NCBI GenBank assembly: GCA_029987245.1
Contig: DALTWG010000006.1
Coordinates: forward strand, 1 to 48,007
DNA from: Methanocorpusculum sp.
GTDB taxonomy: Archaea; Halobacteriota; Methanomicrobia; Methanomicrobiales; Methanocorpusculaceae
Length of the DNA stretch: 48,007 nt
Direction of reading: 5' to 3'
In this document: in pieces, positions 41,097-48,007 of the stretch
How the letters are laid out: each line of letters opens with the position of its first letter
Position numbering within the stretch: the stretch's first letter is position 1
Translations under genes and position numbers: made by a program
The notes under the pieces: model-generated
The model's input: only the letters and a program-made list of their open reading frames with translations
Told to the model about the DNA's origin: nothing
Databases searched by the model: none

Positions 41097-41824
41097 GTGA
41101 TTACTATAAGCAGGACCTGAAAACAAGACTGGCTGCTTCCACCGGTGTTTTGGCAGTTCTTGGTCTGCTGCTTGCTTTTTTTTTCAGGCTGTTTCTTTCG
41201 TTCTGTGAATGGGTTTCGCTGATTATTCTGCTCGGGGTGTATATGCTGCCGGGGTTTGGCAAGGAAAGTGTCCTTCCGGCAATGCTTGGCGGGGGTTATA
41301 TTCTTGATGCGCTGGCAAAACACGGTATATCTATTCAGGTGACGCTGCCTGCAGCAGGCTATCCGCTCAGGATGGCGGTTTTGGGCATTCTTGCGGTCGA
41401 TATGGTTCTTGCGGTACTTATCTCCTATAATTTTGACCTGCTGTTGCAAGTGCCGCTGCTTGGACAGGTGCTGGATTTTTTCACCCGCAAAACTACGCAT
41501 CTTCTTGAAATCAAACCGTGGATTAAGGGGCTTGCAGGCACCGGGCTGTTTCTTTTCATGTATATACCTTTTATGGGGTCGTCTGCTATCAACACTTCGA
41601 TTATCGGGAGGATTCTTTCGATGCATCCGAAAATTCTTATGCCTATTGTCTTTAGCGGCAGTATTCTTGCAACACTGACGCTGGGGCTTAGTATCGAAGC
41701 ATTGATTGCGCTCTGGCTGATTAATCCATGGATTGTGGTTCTTGCAGCCGTTCTGGCTGCTGCTGCCGTAATTCTTGGAAGATTTCTGTGGAAAAGGCAC
41801 GCGCAGGGAAAAAAGGAGGGGTAA
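41093..41824 (+). CDS. COG2426 'small multidrug export' membrane protein, copy 2
   Basis: A tandem paralogue of the preceding gene, starting within its stop codon. The corresponding phrases are VYMLPGFGKESVLPAMLGGG and TGLFLFMYIPFMGSSAINTSIIGRILSMHP, and the membrane spans match. The paralogous pair with overlapping ends implies coupled translation and a fixed ratio of the two products. Its stop lies only two bases from the end of the convergent TetR gene, so regulator and target are packed together. Confidence 0.8.
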   Translation: MSDYYKQDLKTRLAASTGVLAVLGLLLAFFFRLFLSFCEWVSLIILLGVYMLPGFGKESVLPAMLGGGYILDALAKHGISIQVTLPAAGYPLRMAVLGILAVDMVLAVLISYNFDLLLQVPLLGQVLDFFTRKTTHLLEIKPWIKGLAGTGLFLFMYIPFMGSSAINTSIIGRILSMHPKILMPIVFSGSILATLTLGLSIEALIALWLINPWIVVLAAVLAAAAVILGRFLWKRHAQGKKEG

Positions 41825-41826
41825 AA

Positions 41827-42426
41827 TTATTTGTACCCGGGTTCATGCACCCAGGCATTGGATACGTTGGTGATTTCCGCCATAATCCGGGCGAGTTCTT
41901 CGGGGCTTTCACGGTTATCTTTTGCAATCCATGCCTGCATGACAAGGAAGTGAGTGTAGTTGAGATACTGGAGGTATTCGGTCGGAATTCTGGAATGCCG
42001 TTCGATATCGGATAATTTTTTGTTGTTTAAGTGGAAGCCGTTCCAGAGAATATCACGGACTTCCTGCTGGAACTGTACGCTGCCGTTTTTGCCGAAAAGA
42101 ACCTGTGCAGGTCTGATATGGTTTTCAAAGTAGGTTAGAAGCGCAATTACCCGCGCAAGTGCTGCTTCGCGGCCGGTTCCCGGAAAGGAGGCAGAAATCA
42201 CGGCTGAAATTTCTTCTTTCATCTGTTGTTCAATGGCGGCAAGCAGTTCGGATTTCGTATTGTAATGTTTGTAAAAGGTCGCTCTTCCGGTTCCGGCCTC
42301 TTCTGCGATATCTTTTATTGTTACTGCTTCATAACCATATCTGTCAATCAGTTCCAGCAGCGCATTGCGCAGCTTTGCTTCTGCTTTCACATATCTTTTG
42401 TCTGATTTGTTGGTTTCATGCATCAT
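41827..42426 (-). CDS. TetR-family transcriptional regulator
   Basis: The N-terminal 60 residues are a TetR helix-turn-helix: ALLELIDRYGYEAVTIKDIA, then EEAGTGRATFYKHYNTKSELL, an almost ideal match. The remaining 140 residues form a helical ligand-binding domain of unknown specificity. The length of 199 residues is normal. Convergent placement next to a tandem export-protein pair suggests it governs those genes, itself or both. An inverted repeat (42451-42477) overlaps its own promoter region. Two adjacent ATG codons are possible starts (42426 and 42423). Confidence 0.92.
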   Translation of the reverse strand: MMHETNKSDKRYVKAEAKLRNALLELIDRYGYEAVTIKDIAEEAGTGRATFYKHYNTKSELLAAIEQQMKEEISAVISASFPGTGREAALARVIALLTYFENHIRPAQVLFGKNGSVQFQQEVRDILWNGFHLNNKKLSDIERHSRIPTEYLQYLNYTHFLVMQAWIAKDNRESPEELARIMAEITNVSNAWVHEPGYK

Positions 42427-42450
42427 TTTATCAGTCTCATTGAGTGAAAA

Positions 42451-42477
42451 GATTAGTATACTATATGTCTATTAGTC
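42451..42477. promoter_or_regulatory. Putative TetR operator over its promoter
   Basis: GATTAGTATAC and GTCTATTAGTC form arms with eight of eleven complementary positions around TATAT. The site lies 25-50 bases before the TetR start and contains the only TATA-like sequence there, so bound repressor would block its own promoter. No equivalent site was found before the COG2426 genes. Confidence 0.45.
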
Positions 42478-42524
42478 AAAAGGGATAAAGATTACGAATG
42501 AAAACAGAAAAAAGTATCTATATG

Positions 42525-42539
42525 GTCCTGAAACAGGAC
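42525..42539. repeat. Small perfect hairpin downstream of pyrI
   Basis: GTCCTG-AAA-CAGGAC is a perfect six-pair inverted repeat. It lies 45-60 bases past the pyrI stop on the minus strand and is preceded there by a run of T, so it may mark the 3' end of the pyrBI transcript. Confidence 0.4.
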
Positions 42540-42582
42540 AAAAAAGGGTGATGTGTTCTTTTCTATCCGGTGGAGAAAATGT

Positions 42583-43053
42583 TCAGATGAATTCTGCGAA
42601 ATCCATATCGCGAGTGATAACCGCATCGCAGTACACACAGCGGTATCCGCGCGGATGGGAAACAAATCTGCTTTCCACCGGTTCTTTGGTGTTTGTTATG
42701 CAGTTCGGGTTCGGGCAGGTGATAACGCCTCTGATTTCTGCGGGGATTTCAACGGATTTTTTCTCGGCGATTTTGAAATCGCGGATAATACTGATAGTTG
42801 CGTTCGGTGCGATTAACGCAATTCTGTCCACTTCCTCTTTGGAAAGTTCGCGGTCTTCGATTTTTACTAGGTCTTTTTGTCCGCCGCGGGAACTGACAAC
42901 ATTGCAGGCGAGGGTGAATCGGGTGGTTGAGCCCTTTAAAAGCCCTAATATGCGCAGGACAACAAGGCCCTGTCCTGCGGTAATATGGTCGATTACGGTG
43001 CCGTTTTTAATCGGGGAGATAACAATTCCCTGGGAGATATCAAGATGCTTCAC
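42583..43053 (-). CDS. pyrI: Aspartate carbamoyltransferase regulatory chain PyrI
   Basis: The 156-residue subunit binds CTP and ATP allosterically and bridges the catalytic trimers. The N-terminal allosteric domain (SPIKNGTVIDHITAGQGLVVLRIL) and the C-terminal zinc site (C113, C118, C139, C142 in the CPNPNC and CVYC pairs) are both intact. It lies just after pyrB with a four-base overlap, so expression is coupled for a defined stoichiometry. Length and motif spacing match archaeal PyrI. Confidence 0.97.
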   Translation of the reverse strand: MKHLDISQGIVISPIKNGTVIDHITAGQGLVVLRILGLLKGSTTRFTLACNVVSSRGGQKDLVKIEDRELSKEEVDRIALIAPNATISIIRDFKIAEKKSVEIPAEIRGVITCPNPNCITNTKEPVESRFVSHPRGYRCVYCDAVITRDMDFAEFI

Positions 43054-43964
43054 TGGCTCATCACCTCGTTTAACATTGCCATGCGCACCGGTATGCCGTT
43101 GTGCGCCTGTTCAAAGTATTTAGCACACGGGAGGGCGTCAACGCCGGGGTCGATTTCGCCCACGCGCGGCAGAGGGTGGAGCACAATCATGCCGGGTTTT
43201 GCCGTTTCAAGAAGTTTGGGTGTTACGCGGTACATTGCACTGTAATTGGCAAATGCAACCGGGTCGGGCAGTCGTTCACGCTGAAGGCGGGTGACATATA
43301 AAACGTCGAGTTCGGGCAGGACTTCTTCGATTTTTTCATGACAGATGAGTTCGATTCCTTCTTCGGACAAATCTTCGCGCAGGTTTTTGGGGAAGTCAAG
43401 TCCTTCGGGCGCGATGGTATGAATCCGGATGCGGTTGTATTTGGAAAGCGCGAATGCAAGCGAGTGGACGGTGCGGCCGTAGCGCAAATCGCCGAGCATG
43501 CCGATGTCGATATTTTCCAGCGGCATGGATTCCCGGATGGTGTATAAATCAAGCAGTGTCTGCGAAGGGTGCTGTCCGGCGCCGTCGCCGCCGTTAATTA
43601 CCGGTACAGTTGCAACCTGACTTGCAAGACGGGCGGCGCCTTCTTTGGGGTGGCGAAGGACTATGGCGTCTGCATAGCCGGAGGTGACGCGGATGGTGTC
43701 TGAAAGTGTTTCGCCTTTGGAGATGGAAGACGCCTCGACCGAGCCGAGATTCAATACGCCGCCGCCCAGGCGCATCATGGCAGAGGAAAAGGACATTCTG
43801 GTACGGGTGCTTGGTTCAAAAAAGAGTACGGCAAGAATTTTTCCGTCGAGTTCACGGCCGGTAAAGTTGCCGCGGTCAAATTCCGCGGCAACGGATAGAA
43901 TATGGTCTATTTCCCCGCGCTCCATGTCGCGGACCGAAAGGATATTTTTTTGCTGCAGTGTCAT
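43050..43964 (-). CDS. pyrB: Aspartate carbamoyltransferase catalytic chain PyrB
   Basis: The enzyme condenses carbamoyl phosphate with aspartate, the first committed step of pyrimidine synthesis. The 304 residues carry the phosphate loop PSTRTR (S52-R56), the segment LRHPKEGAA, GGDGAGQHPSQTLLDLY for the carbamoyl site, and YVTRLQRERLPD and HPLPRVGEI in the aspartate domain. The frame extends to 44108, but family homology starts at MTLQQKNILSVRDM (43964), which I chose. It is followed by pyrI in the same operon. Confidence 0.97.
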   Translation of the reverse strand: MTLQQKNILSVRDMERGEIDHILSVAAEFDRGNFTGRELDGKILAVLFFEPSTRTRMSFSSAMMRLGGGVLNLGSVEASSISKGETLSDTIRVTSGYADAIVLRHPKEGAARLASQVATVPVINGGDGAGQHPSQTLLDLYTIRESMPLENIDIGMLGDLRYGRTVHSLAFALSKYNRIRIHTIAPEGLDFPKNLREDLSEEGIELICHEKIEEVLPELDVLYVTRLQRERLPDPVAFANYSAMYRVTPKLLETAKPGMIVLHPLPRVGEIDPGVDALPCAKYFEQAHNGIPVRMAMLNEVMSQ

Positions 43965-44028
43965 GACTAATACTGCATTACTATTGGGTTGGCAAAGTGT
44001 AAATACCTGTGGAAAAAGAGAGAGGGGA

Positions 44029-44634
44029 TTAGACTTTATGAAGTTTAATCGGGATGTCCATGTTAGCCATGGAATTGTCGGTAAGACCATGCTGATAGGG
44101 GTTGACAACCATGTTTATGTATGCTCCGTCGCAGGTGAACTCAATCAGTGAACCATCGTCCGTTGTTCCGGTAAACTGATTGTTTCCTTTGTATTCCCAG
44201 ATAACATTGATGTAGAAAGAAAGCGATTCATCCATAGTGGGGACATCATCAACAGTACCCCAGAACGATGCAGTGAAATCATCTCTTGCCTCTGCATTGA
44301 ATTCAGACGGCATGGTAATTGACGTAAAAAGCACTTTTACTGATATCGGGTCATTGCCATACCATTTTCCTGCAAGAAGGGAAATACCTTCTTTCTGCAG
44401 GGAAGTCAATTCTGCGCCCGCAGCAGGTGTCTGAATTAATCCGGTGGTTGCCTGCGGTACTGGTGTTTGTACTGCAGCCGTTGGTGCTGCATATGTCGGT
44501 GCTGCGGATGCGCCCTGGTTTCCGGAACCCAGATTAAAGGTAATCATTCCGGTGCCTACCATCACAATTCCGGCAATTATAACAACTGCAAGAATACAGA
44601 CAGCAGTAATAGCTATAGTCGTTCCTTTTGACAT
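44029..44634 (-). CDS. Membrane-anchored small beta-domain protein, 201 aa
   Basis: An N-terminal hydrophobic anchor (residues 7-31) is followed by a Pro/Thr/Ala-rich linker (about 37-75) and a C-terminal domain (about 77-201) opening LQKEGISLLAGKWYG. The domain runs through alternating strands (VIWEYKGNNQFTGTTDDGS, then FTCDGAYINMVVNPYQHGL) to IPIKLHKV. The same domain is seen in the next upstream gene and, without anchor or linker, in the 110-aa gene at 47599. The anchor-plus-linker design places the domain outside the cell. I do not recognise a named family or ligand. Confidence 0.75.
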   Translation of the reverse strand: MSKGTTIAITAVCILAVVIIAGIVMVGTGMITFNLGSGNQGASAAPTYAAPTAAVQTPVPQATTGLIQTPAAGAELTSLQKEGISLLAGKWYGNDPISVKVLFTSITMPSEFNAEARDDFTASFWGTVDDVPTMDESLSFYINVIWEYKGNNQFTGTTDDGSLIEFTCDGAYINMVVNPYQHGLTDNSMANMDIPIKLHKV

Positions 44635-44688
44635 AGAATAGTATATGCGTGACTAAGGTAAAAAAATACCGGATGAAAAAAAAGAGGG

Positions 44689-45393
44689 TTAGATTTTGTT
44701 CAGTATAATCGGGATGGTTGTGTCCGGATAGGAAGAGTCAATATTTTTTTGCAGATTGACGTTCAGGGTTAGTGTTGTTCCATCACAAGTGAAAGGGATA
44801 GTTGAACCGTCGCCGGTAGTTGCAATAAAGTTCTGGCTGCCGGTGTACTCCCAGGTTATAGGAAGAACGAAATTAGTCGGAGAACCGCCGATGTTTACTT
44901 TTCCGCTGAGGGTTCCGGTAAAGTCGGATTTGCAAACTGCGTCAAATTCTCCGGAAGCGACAAATAAAATCGTCTGTGAACCGTGCCAATTTCCGGCAAG
45001 AAGGTTAATTCCTTCTTTCTGCAAAGGAGACAAAGTCGGGACTGGTGTGGGTGCAGAAGTCGGATTGTAAGTGTACTGCGTTGTCGGATTTATTGTAGGA
45101 GTAACAACCGTCTGTTGTGTCTGGGTAGGCAAAACAGTAGGCGGTATTTCTGTATAAACCGATGTCGGATTTTCCGATGCTGAACCAGAAATCTGCGGAT
45201 TTATCGTTTGCTCTGCAGTCGGCTGCAGAATTTCTGTATAAGCAGGCACTGGAGTGTCCTGAGTAGATTGCGGCGAGGTGCCGGCGGCTGCATTATGCAT
45301 ATTGATAATAGCTACAGCACCGGCTGCGCAAATTGCAGCGGCTGCGATGCAGATGCAGATACATATCAAGAATACGGGAAGTTTCTTTGTCAT
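44689..45393 (-). CDS. Membrane-anchored small beta-domain protein, 234 aa
   Basis: A paralogue of the 201-aa protein: a signal-anchor (residues 7-30), a long Thr/Pro/Gln linker (about 35-130), then the domain LQKEGINLLAGNWHGSQTI, PITWEYTGSQNFIATTGDGS and FTCDGTTLTLNVNL, ending IPIILNKI. The longer linker is the main difference. Its gene lies just downstream of the zinc-ribbon repeat protein gene, with about 40 bases between them and a TATA-like TTATAGTATTT for its own start. Function is unknown. Confidence 0.75.
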   Translation of the reverse strand: MTKKLPVFLICICICIAAAAICAAGAVAIINMHNAAAGTSPQSTQDTPVPAYTEILQPTAEQTINPQISGSASENPTSVYTEIPPTVLPTQTQQTVVTPTINPTTQYTYNPTSAPTPVPTLSPLQKEGINLLAGNWHGSQTILFVASGEFDAVCKSDFTGTLSGKVNIGGSPTNFVLPITWEYTGSQNFIATTGDGSTIPFTCDGTTLTLNVNLQKNIDSSYPDTTIPIILNKI

Positions 45394-45436
45394 TAATTAT
45401 AGTATTTGGCAATCTGGGTTAAAAAAGTAATTGATG

Positions 45437-47551
45437 TTATTTTTTACACTGGTGGTGTGGTCTGCATTCTTTGCACACAATAGCGCCGCATTTTTTGCAA
45501 CGCATAACTTCGCTTGCCCTGAATTCACGGCCGCATTCGGAGCATGTATGCAAACGGGGTTTGCGCGCGGGTTTTGCAGGGGCAGATGCCGGAGCGGGGA
45601 TGGAATCAGAGACCGGAGCAGGTTCAGGTTCTGCAACTGATTCGGGAACGGGTTCAGGTTCTGCAACTGATTCGGGAACGGGTTCAGGTTCGACAACAGG
45701 TTCTAAAACGGATTCGGATTCAACTACTGGTTCTGAAACGGATTCAGATTCAACTACTGGTTCTGAAACGGATTCAGATTCATCATCAAAACCGGATTCA
45801 TCCTCTGAAACCGTAGCCGCAACAGTGCCAATCCCCAATGTAGCAAGAACTGCAGCTGAAGAATATTTTGTACCGTCAAATTTCGGAGAAGAAGAAAACG
45901 ACGCAGGTTCAATGACAGGTTCAGAAACAGATTCAGATTCAGCAACCGGTTCAGAAACAGATTCAGTTTCAGCAACTGGTTCGGAAACAGATTCGGATTC
46001 AGCGACAGGTTCAGGAACGGGTTCGGATTCAACAACAGGTTCAGGAACGGGTTCAGATTCAGCGACAGGTTCAGGAACGAGTTCGGATTCAGCGACAGGT
46101 TCAGAAACAGAAGTAGACTCAACATCTGAAATCGCAGCCGCAGCAGTACCAATTCCTAACGCAGCAAGAATAGCAGATGCTGAATATTTTTCACTGTCGA
46201 ATTTCGGGGAAGAAGAAACAGATTCAGTTTCAGCGACCGGTTCGGAAACAGATTTGGATTCAGCGACAGGTTCAGGAACGGGTTCGGATTCAGCAACAGG
46301 TTCAGGAACGGGTTCAGATTCAGCGACAGGTTCAGGAACGAGTTCGGATTCAGCGACAGGTTCAGAAACAGAAGTAGACTCAACATCTGAAATCGCAGCC
46401 GCAGCAGTACCAATTCCTAACGCAGCAAGAATAGCAGATGCTGAATATTTTTCACTGTCGAATTTCGGGGAAGAAGAAACAGATTCAGTTTCAGCGACCG
46501 GTTCGGAAACAGATTTGGATTCAGCGACAGGTTCAGGAACGGGTTCGGATTCAGCAACAGGTTCAGGAACGGGTTCAGATTCAGCGACAGGTTCAGGAAC
46601 GAGTTCGGATTCAGCGACAGGTTCAGAAACAGATTCAGATTCATCATCAAAACCAGATTCATCCTCTGAAACCGCAGCCGCAACAGTGCCAATCCCTAAT
46701 GCAGCAAGAACAGCTGCTGAAGAATATTTTGCACCGTCAAATTTCGGAGCTCCAATCGTTGACTCCGGTTTTTCTTCCACAGTATATTCTGCCTCTGCAA
46801 ATTCATCATAAACTGAATCCGAATCGGAATCAAACGCAGAAGCAGCGGCAATGCCAAGCGAAGCAAGAACAGCAGATGCAGAATATTTTGCGCTGTCAAA
46901 TTTCGGAGAGGAAGAAAGCGGCTCAGGCTCTTTAACAACTGATTCCAGATTTGAATTTATACCAAGCGAGTCAAGAACCTGATTCGCATTATATTTGGAA
47001 GAAGCAAACACAGGTGCTGCAGAACCTGGAACTGAATCAGGAACTGCTTCATTATCTTCAGCCGGTGCGGGGGCAGGTTCGATGATATCAGAGACTTCTG
47101 AAATTGGTTCTGACTCTGCCGATTCAGAAACAGAAATAGATTCGTCCATAAATTCCGCAACCGTTTCCTGTTCCAACTCCAGCTCCGGCTCAGGGGTTGC
47201 AGAAACATCAACTGCAGACTCACTGCCGCATTCAGATTCAGGCATAACCGAAGCAGAGATATTTTTTCTGCTGCTAAAAGAAACCCGGTTGCCGCAGGAT
47301 TTACAGAATTTATCACTAGATACGAGAACTGCCCCGCAATACGGACATGCATCTGCATTCTCAGCAGAATCTTTTGCGCGTACTTTTTTTACCGCCGGAT
47401 CACTGAAAGAAAAACCCGATGCCTCAGGCATTTTTAAAGCCGCAAAAGCACTGCTTCGCAGATCACTCTTATTTTCCTCAATCAGCGTGCCGCAGTTTGG
47501 ACAGATATATGTATCATTACTGATATGCACACCGCAATTTTTACACCGCAT
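45437..47551 (-). CDS. Zinc-ribbon protein with six 20-aa motif copies and acidic repeats, 704 aa
   Basis: Two zinc ribbons open the protein (C3, C6, C17, C20 and C69, C72, C83, C86), and a Cys/His-rich zinc domain closes it (CSEC, CKKC, CKEC, HHQC). Between them lie very acidic Ser/Glu/Pro/Val repeats (VSEPVAESE, VPEPVAESE) and six copies of a motif of about 20 residues, near residues 184, 214, 267, 357, 444 and 553. The first copy is shorter and divergent. The motif has the consensus PKFDxxKYSxxAVLAxLGI, which looks like a short amphipathic helix after a turn. There is no signal peptide or membrane span. The likely picture is a flexible scaffold presenting repeated binding helices (inference). 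A promoter-like TATATATATTC lies just before the start. The central part includes an exact 261-bp tandem duplication, so repeat number is probably variable between strains. Confidence 0.85.
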   Translation of the reverse strand: MRCKNCGVHISNDTYICPNCGTLIEENKSDLRSSAFAALKMPEASGFSFSDPAVKKVRAKDSAENADACPYCGAVLVSSDKFCKSCGNRVSFSSRKNISASVMPESECGSESAVDVSATPEPELELEQETVAEFMDESISVSESAESEPISEVSDIIEPAPAPAEDNEAVPDSVPGSAAPVFASSKYNANQVLDSLGINSNLESVVKEPEPLSSSPKFDSAKYSASAVLASLGIAAASAFDSDSDSVYDEFAEAEYTVEEKPESTIGAPKFDGAKYSSAAVLAALGIGTVAAAVSEDESGFDDESESVSEPVAESELVPEPVAESEPVPEPVAESEPVPEPVAESKSVSEPVAETESVSSSPKFDSEKYSASAILAALGIGTAAAAISDVESTSVSEPVAESELVPEPVAESEPVPEPVAESEPVPEPVAESKSVSEPVAETESVSSSPKFDSEKYSASAILAALGIGTAAAAISDVESTSVSEPVAESELVPEPVAESEPVPEPVVESEPVPEPVAESESVSEPVAETESVSEPVAESESVSEPVIEPASFSSSPKFDGTKYSSAAVLATLGIGTVAATVSEDESGFDDESESVSEPVVESESVSEPVVESESVLEPVVEPEPVPESVAEPEPVPESVAEPEPAPVSDSIPAPASAPAKPARKPRLHTCSECGREFRASEVMRCKKCGAIVCKECRPHHQCKK
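46033..46632. repeat. Exact 261-bp tandem duplication inside the zinc-ribbon gene
   Basis: Bases 46033-46371 appear identical by eye to 46294-46632, giving a 261-base period (87 codons) over about 2.3 units. Each unit encodes one 20-residue motif plus several acidic repeats. The lack of even silent changes implies a recent event or continuing homogenisation. Sequence just upstream (from about 45961) matches less perfectly. Confidence 0.85.
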
Positions 47552-47598
47552 ACTTATAGAATATATATATGATACCGGAAGATAAAAAAAAGTATGGC

Positions 47599-47931
47599 TT
47601 ACCTGTATAAGGTAAGAGTAATATCCTGATTATAGATAGAACTTTGCATAAGACCGAGTTTATATGCATTAAACACTGTCTGAATCTGAGTTCCCTCCGG
47701 ATTCATAACAAACCCGACCTGGTTGTTTCCATAACAACCGACATAATTTCCATCCCCGATATTTTTCCAGGTAAATCGCTTGTCTAAATGTATGTCTTTA
47801 CCGAGCGCATGAATTTTTCCAACAGCTGTAGCGGAAAAATCTTCAAGAAATGTTATCACGCATTTTCCCGAGGCCAGGAACGGAATATTTTTTGAGCCGT
47901 GCCAGATACCCAGAATTTTTTCAGCAGTCAT
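47599..47931 (-). CDS. Small beta-domain protein without anchor, 110 aa
   Basis: The whole protein is a single copy of the domain seen in the two membrane-anchored genes at 44.0-45.4 kb: ILGIWHGSKNIPFLASGKC, then RFTWKNIGDGNYVGCYGNN, FVMNPEGTQ and DITLTLYR. It lacks a signal peptide, so it should stay in the cytoplasm, an unusual variant for an otherwise exported domain. An A/T-rich promoter region lies upstream (TTTTATTTTATC on the minus strand). It is adjacent to the zinc-ribbon repeat protein gene, and the group may form a functional set. Function is unknown. Confidence 0.7.
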   Translation of the reverse strand: MTAEKILGIWHGSKNIPFLASGKCVITFLEDFSATAVGKIHALGKDIHLDKRFTWKNIGDGNYVGCYGNNQVGFVMNPEGTQIQTVFNAYKLGLMQSSIYNQDITLTLYR

Positions 47932-48007
47932 TTCGAATATATTGTACCTGATAAAATAAAATTATGTGAGTTAGAGTGTATTTCATATTGAAATCATAGT
48001 ATAGCAT
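47932..48007. other. Terminal intergenic stretch
   Basis: The last 76 bases are A/T-rich and hold the promoter region of the 110-aa gene. I see no further gene, but the window ends here. Confidence 0.5.

Noticed and set aside
42498..42551. 17-codon frame MKTEKSIYMVLKQDKKG before pyrI
   Set aside because: Very short, no ribosome-binding site, and it overlaps a hairpin better explained as the end of the pyrBI transcript.
45600..46660. Regular 27-30-base repeats resembling a CRISPR array
   Set aside because: The repeats are direct, codon-phased and imperfect, lie inside an open reading frame, and have no unique spacers of constant length. No cas gene is present.
45471..46811. 446-codon plus-strand frame rich in Ser, Gly, Thr and Asp
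   Set aside because: It is the antisense of the zinc-ribbon repeat gene. Its regular composition follows from the repeats, while the minus strand carries zinc ribbons and a conserved motif.

Overview
The window reads as chromosome from a mesophilic methanogenic euryarchaeon. Methanomicrobiales is likely, and Methanocorpusculum is my best guess from memory of that genus rather than from a search. The support is archaeal TATA-type promoters with short leaders, tRNA genes without an encoded CCA, Pelota and an archaeal NFACT/RqcH protein, the archaeal riboflavin reductase ArfC, a coenzyme F420 glutamate-ligase-like protein, adjacent pyrB-pyrI, and many exported proteins with a CAGC or SSGC lipobox.

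Layout. 0-4.7 kb: small or unknown genes, tRNA-Arg(CCG), a YkgJ-type Cys-cluster protein, a membrane-anchored Ntn (choloylglycine/NAAA-like) hydrolase and a small lipoprotein. 4.7-18.8 kb: tRNA-Ala(GGC), an unlisted 56-residue basic ORF, and two giant paralogous sensor proteins (2159 and 2044 aa). These are built from serial PAS-like modules, GAF domains and complete HD-GYP domains; the first adds two GGDEF domains and the second a C-terminal receiver. A four-helix membrane protein lies between them. 18.8-25.4 kb: an SlyD-like FKBP operon, tRNA-Ser(CGA), mutS-mutL, and a zeta-toxin-like kinase gene disrupted by a dispersed repeat. 25.4-32.8 kb: an rqcH-pelA ribosome-rescue operon, an exported lipoprotein with a methyltransferase-like fold, a DUF362/ferredoxin protein and a Kef-type cation/proton antiporter. 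32.8-38.0 kb: a zinc-ribbon/PUA/PAPS-reductase-like protein fused to a cysteine desulfurase, tRNA-Gly(GCC), trmJ and an F420-ligase-like gene. 38-48 kb: repeat lipoproteins, arfC, tandem COG2426 membrane proteins facing a TetR regulator, pyrB-pyrI, and a cluster of small beta-rich domain proteins around a 704-aa zinc-ribbon repeat protein.

The two giant proteins are the most system-like part: duplicated multi-input sensors ending in cyclic-dinucleotide enzyme domains, which is unusual for an archaeon. The PP-loop/cysteine-desulfurase fusion is the best candidate for an undescribed enzyme. It joins sulfur mobilisation, nucleotide activation, a probable Fe-S site and an RNA-binding-type PUA segment in one chain. 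A dispersed GC-rich hairpin repeat occurs at three loci and interrupts one gene. Several genes on both strands change gradually from A/C-rich to G/T-rich sequence between start and stop.

All assignments come from reading motifs in the sequence. No database search was possible, and residue positions for domain borders are approximate.
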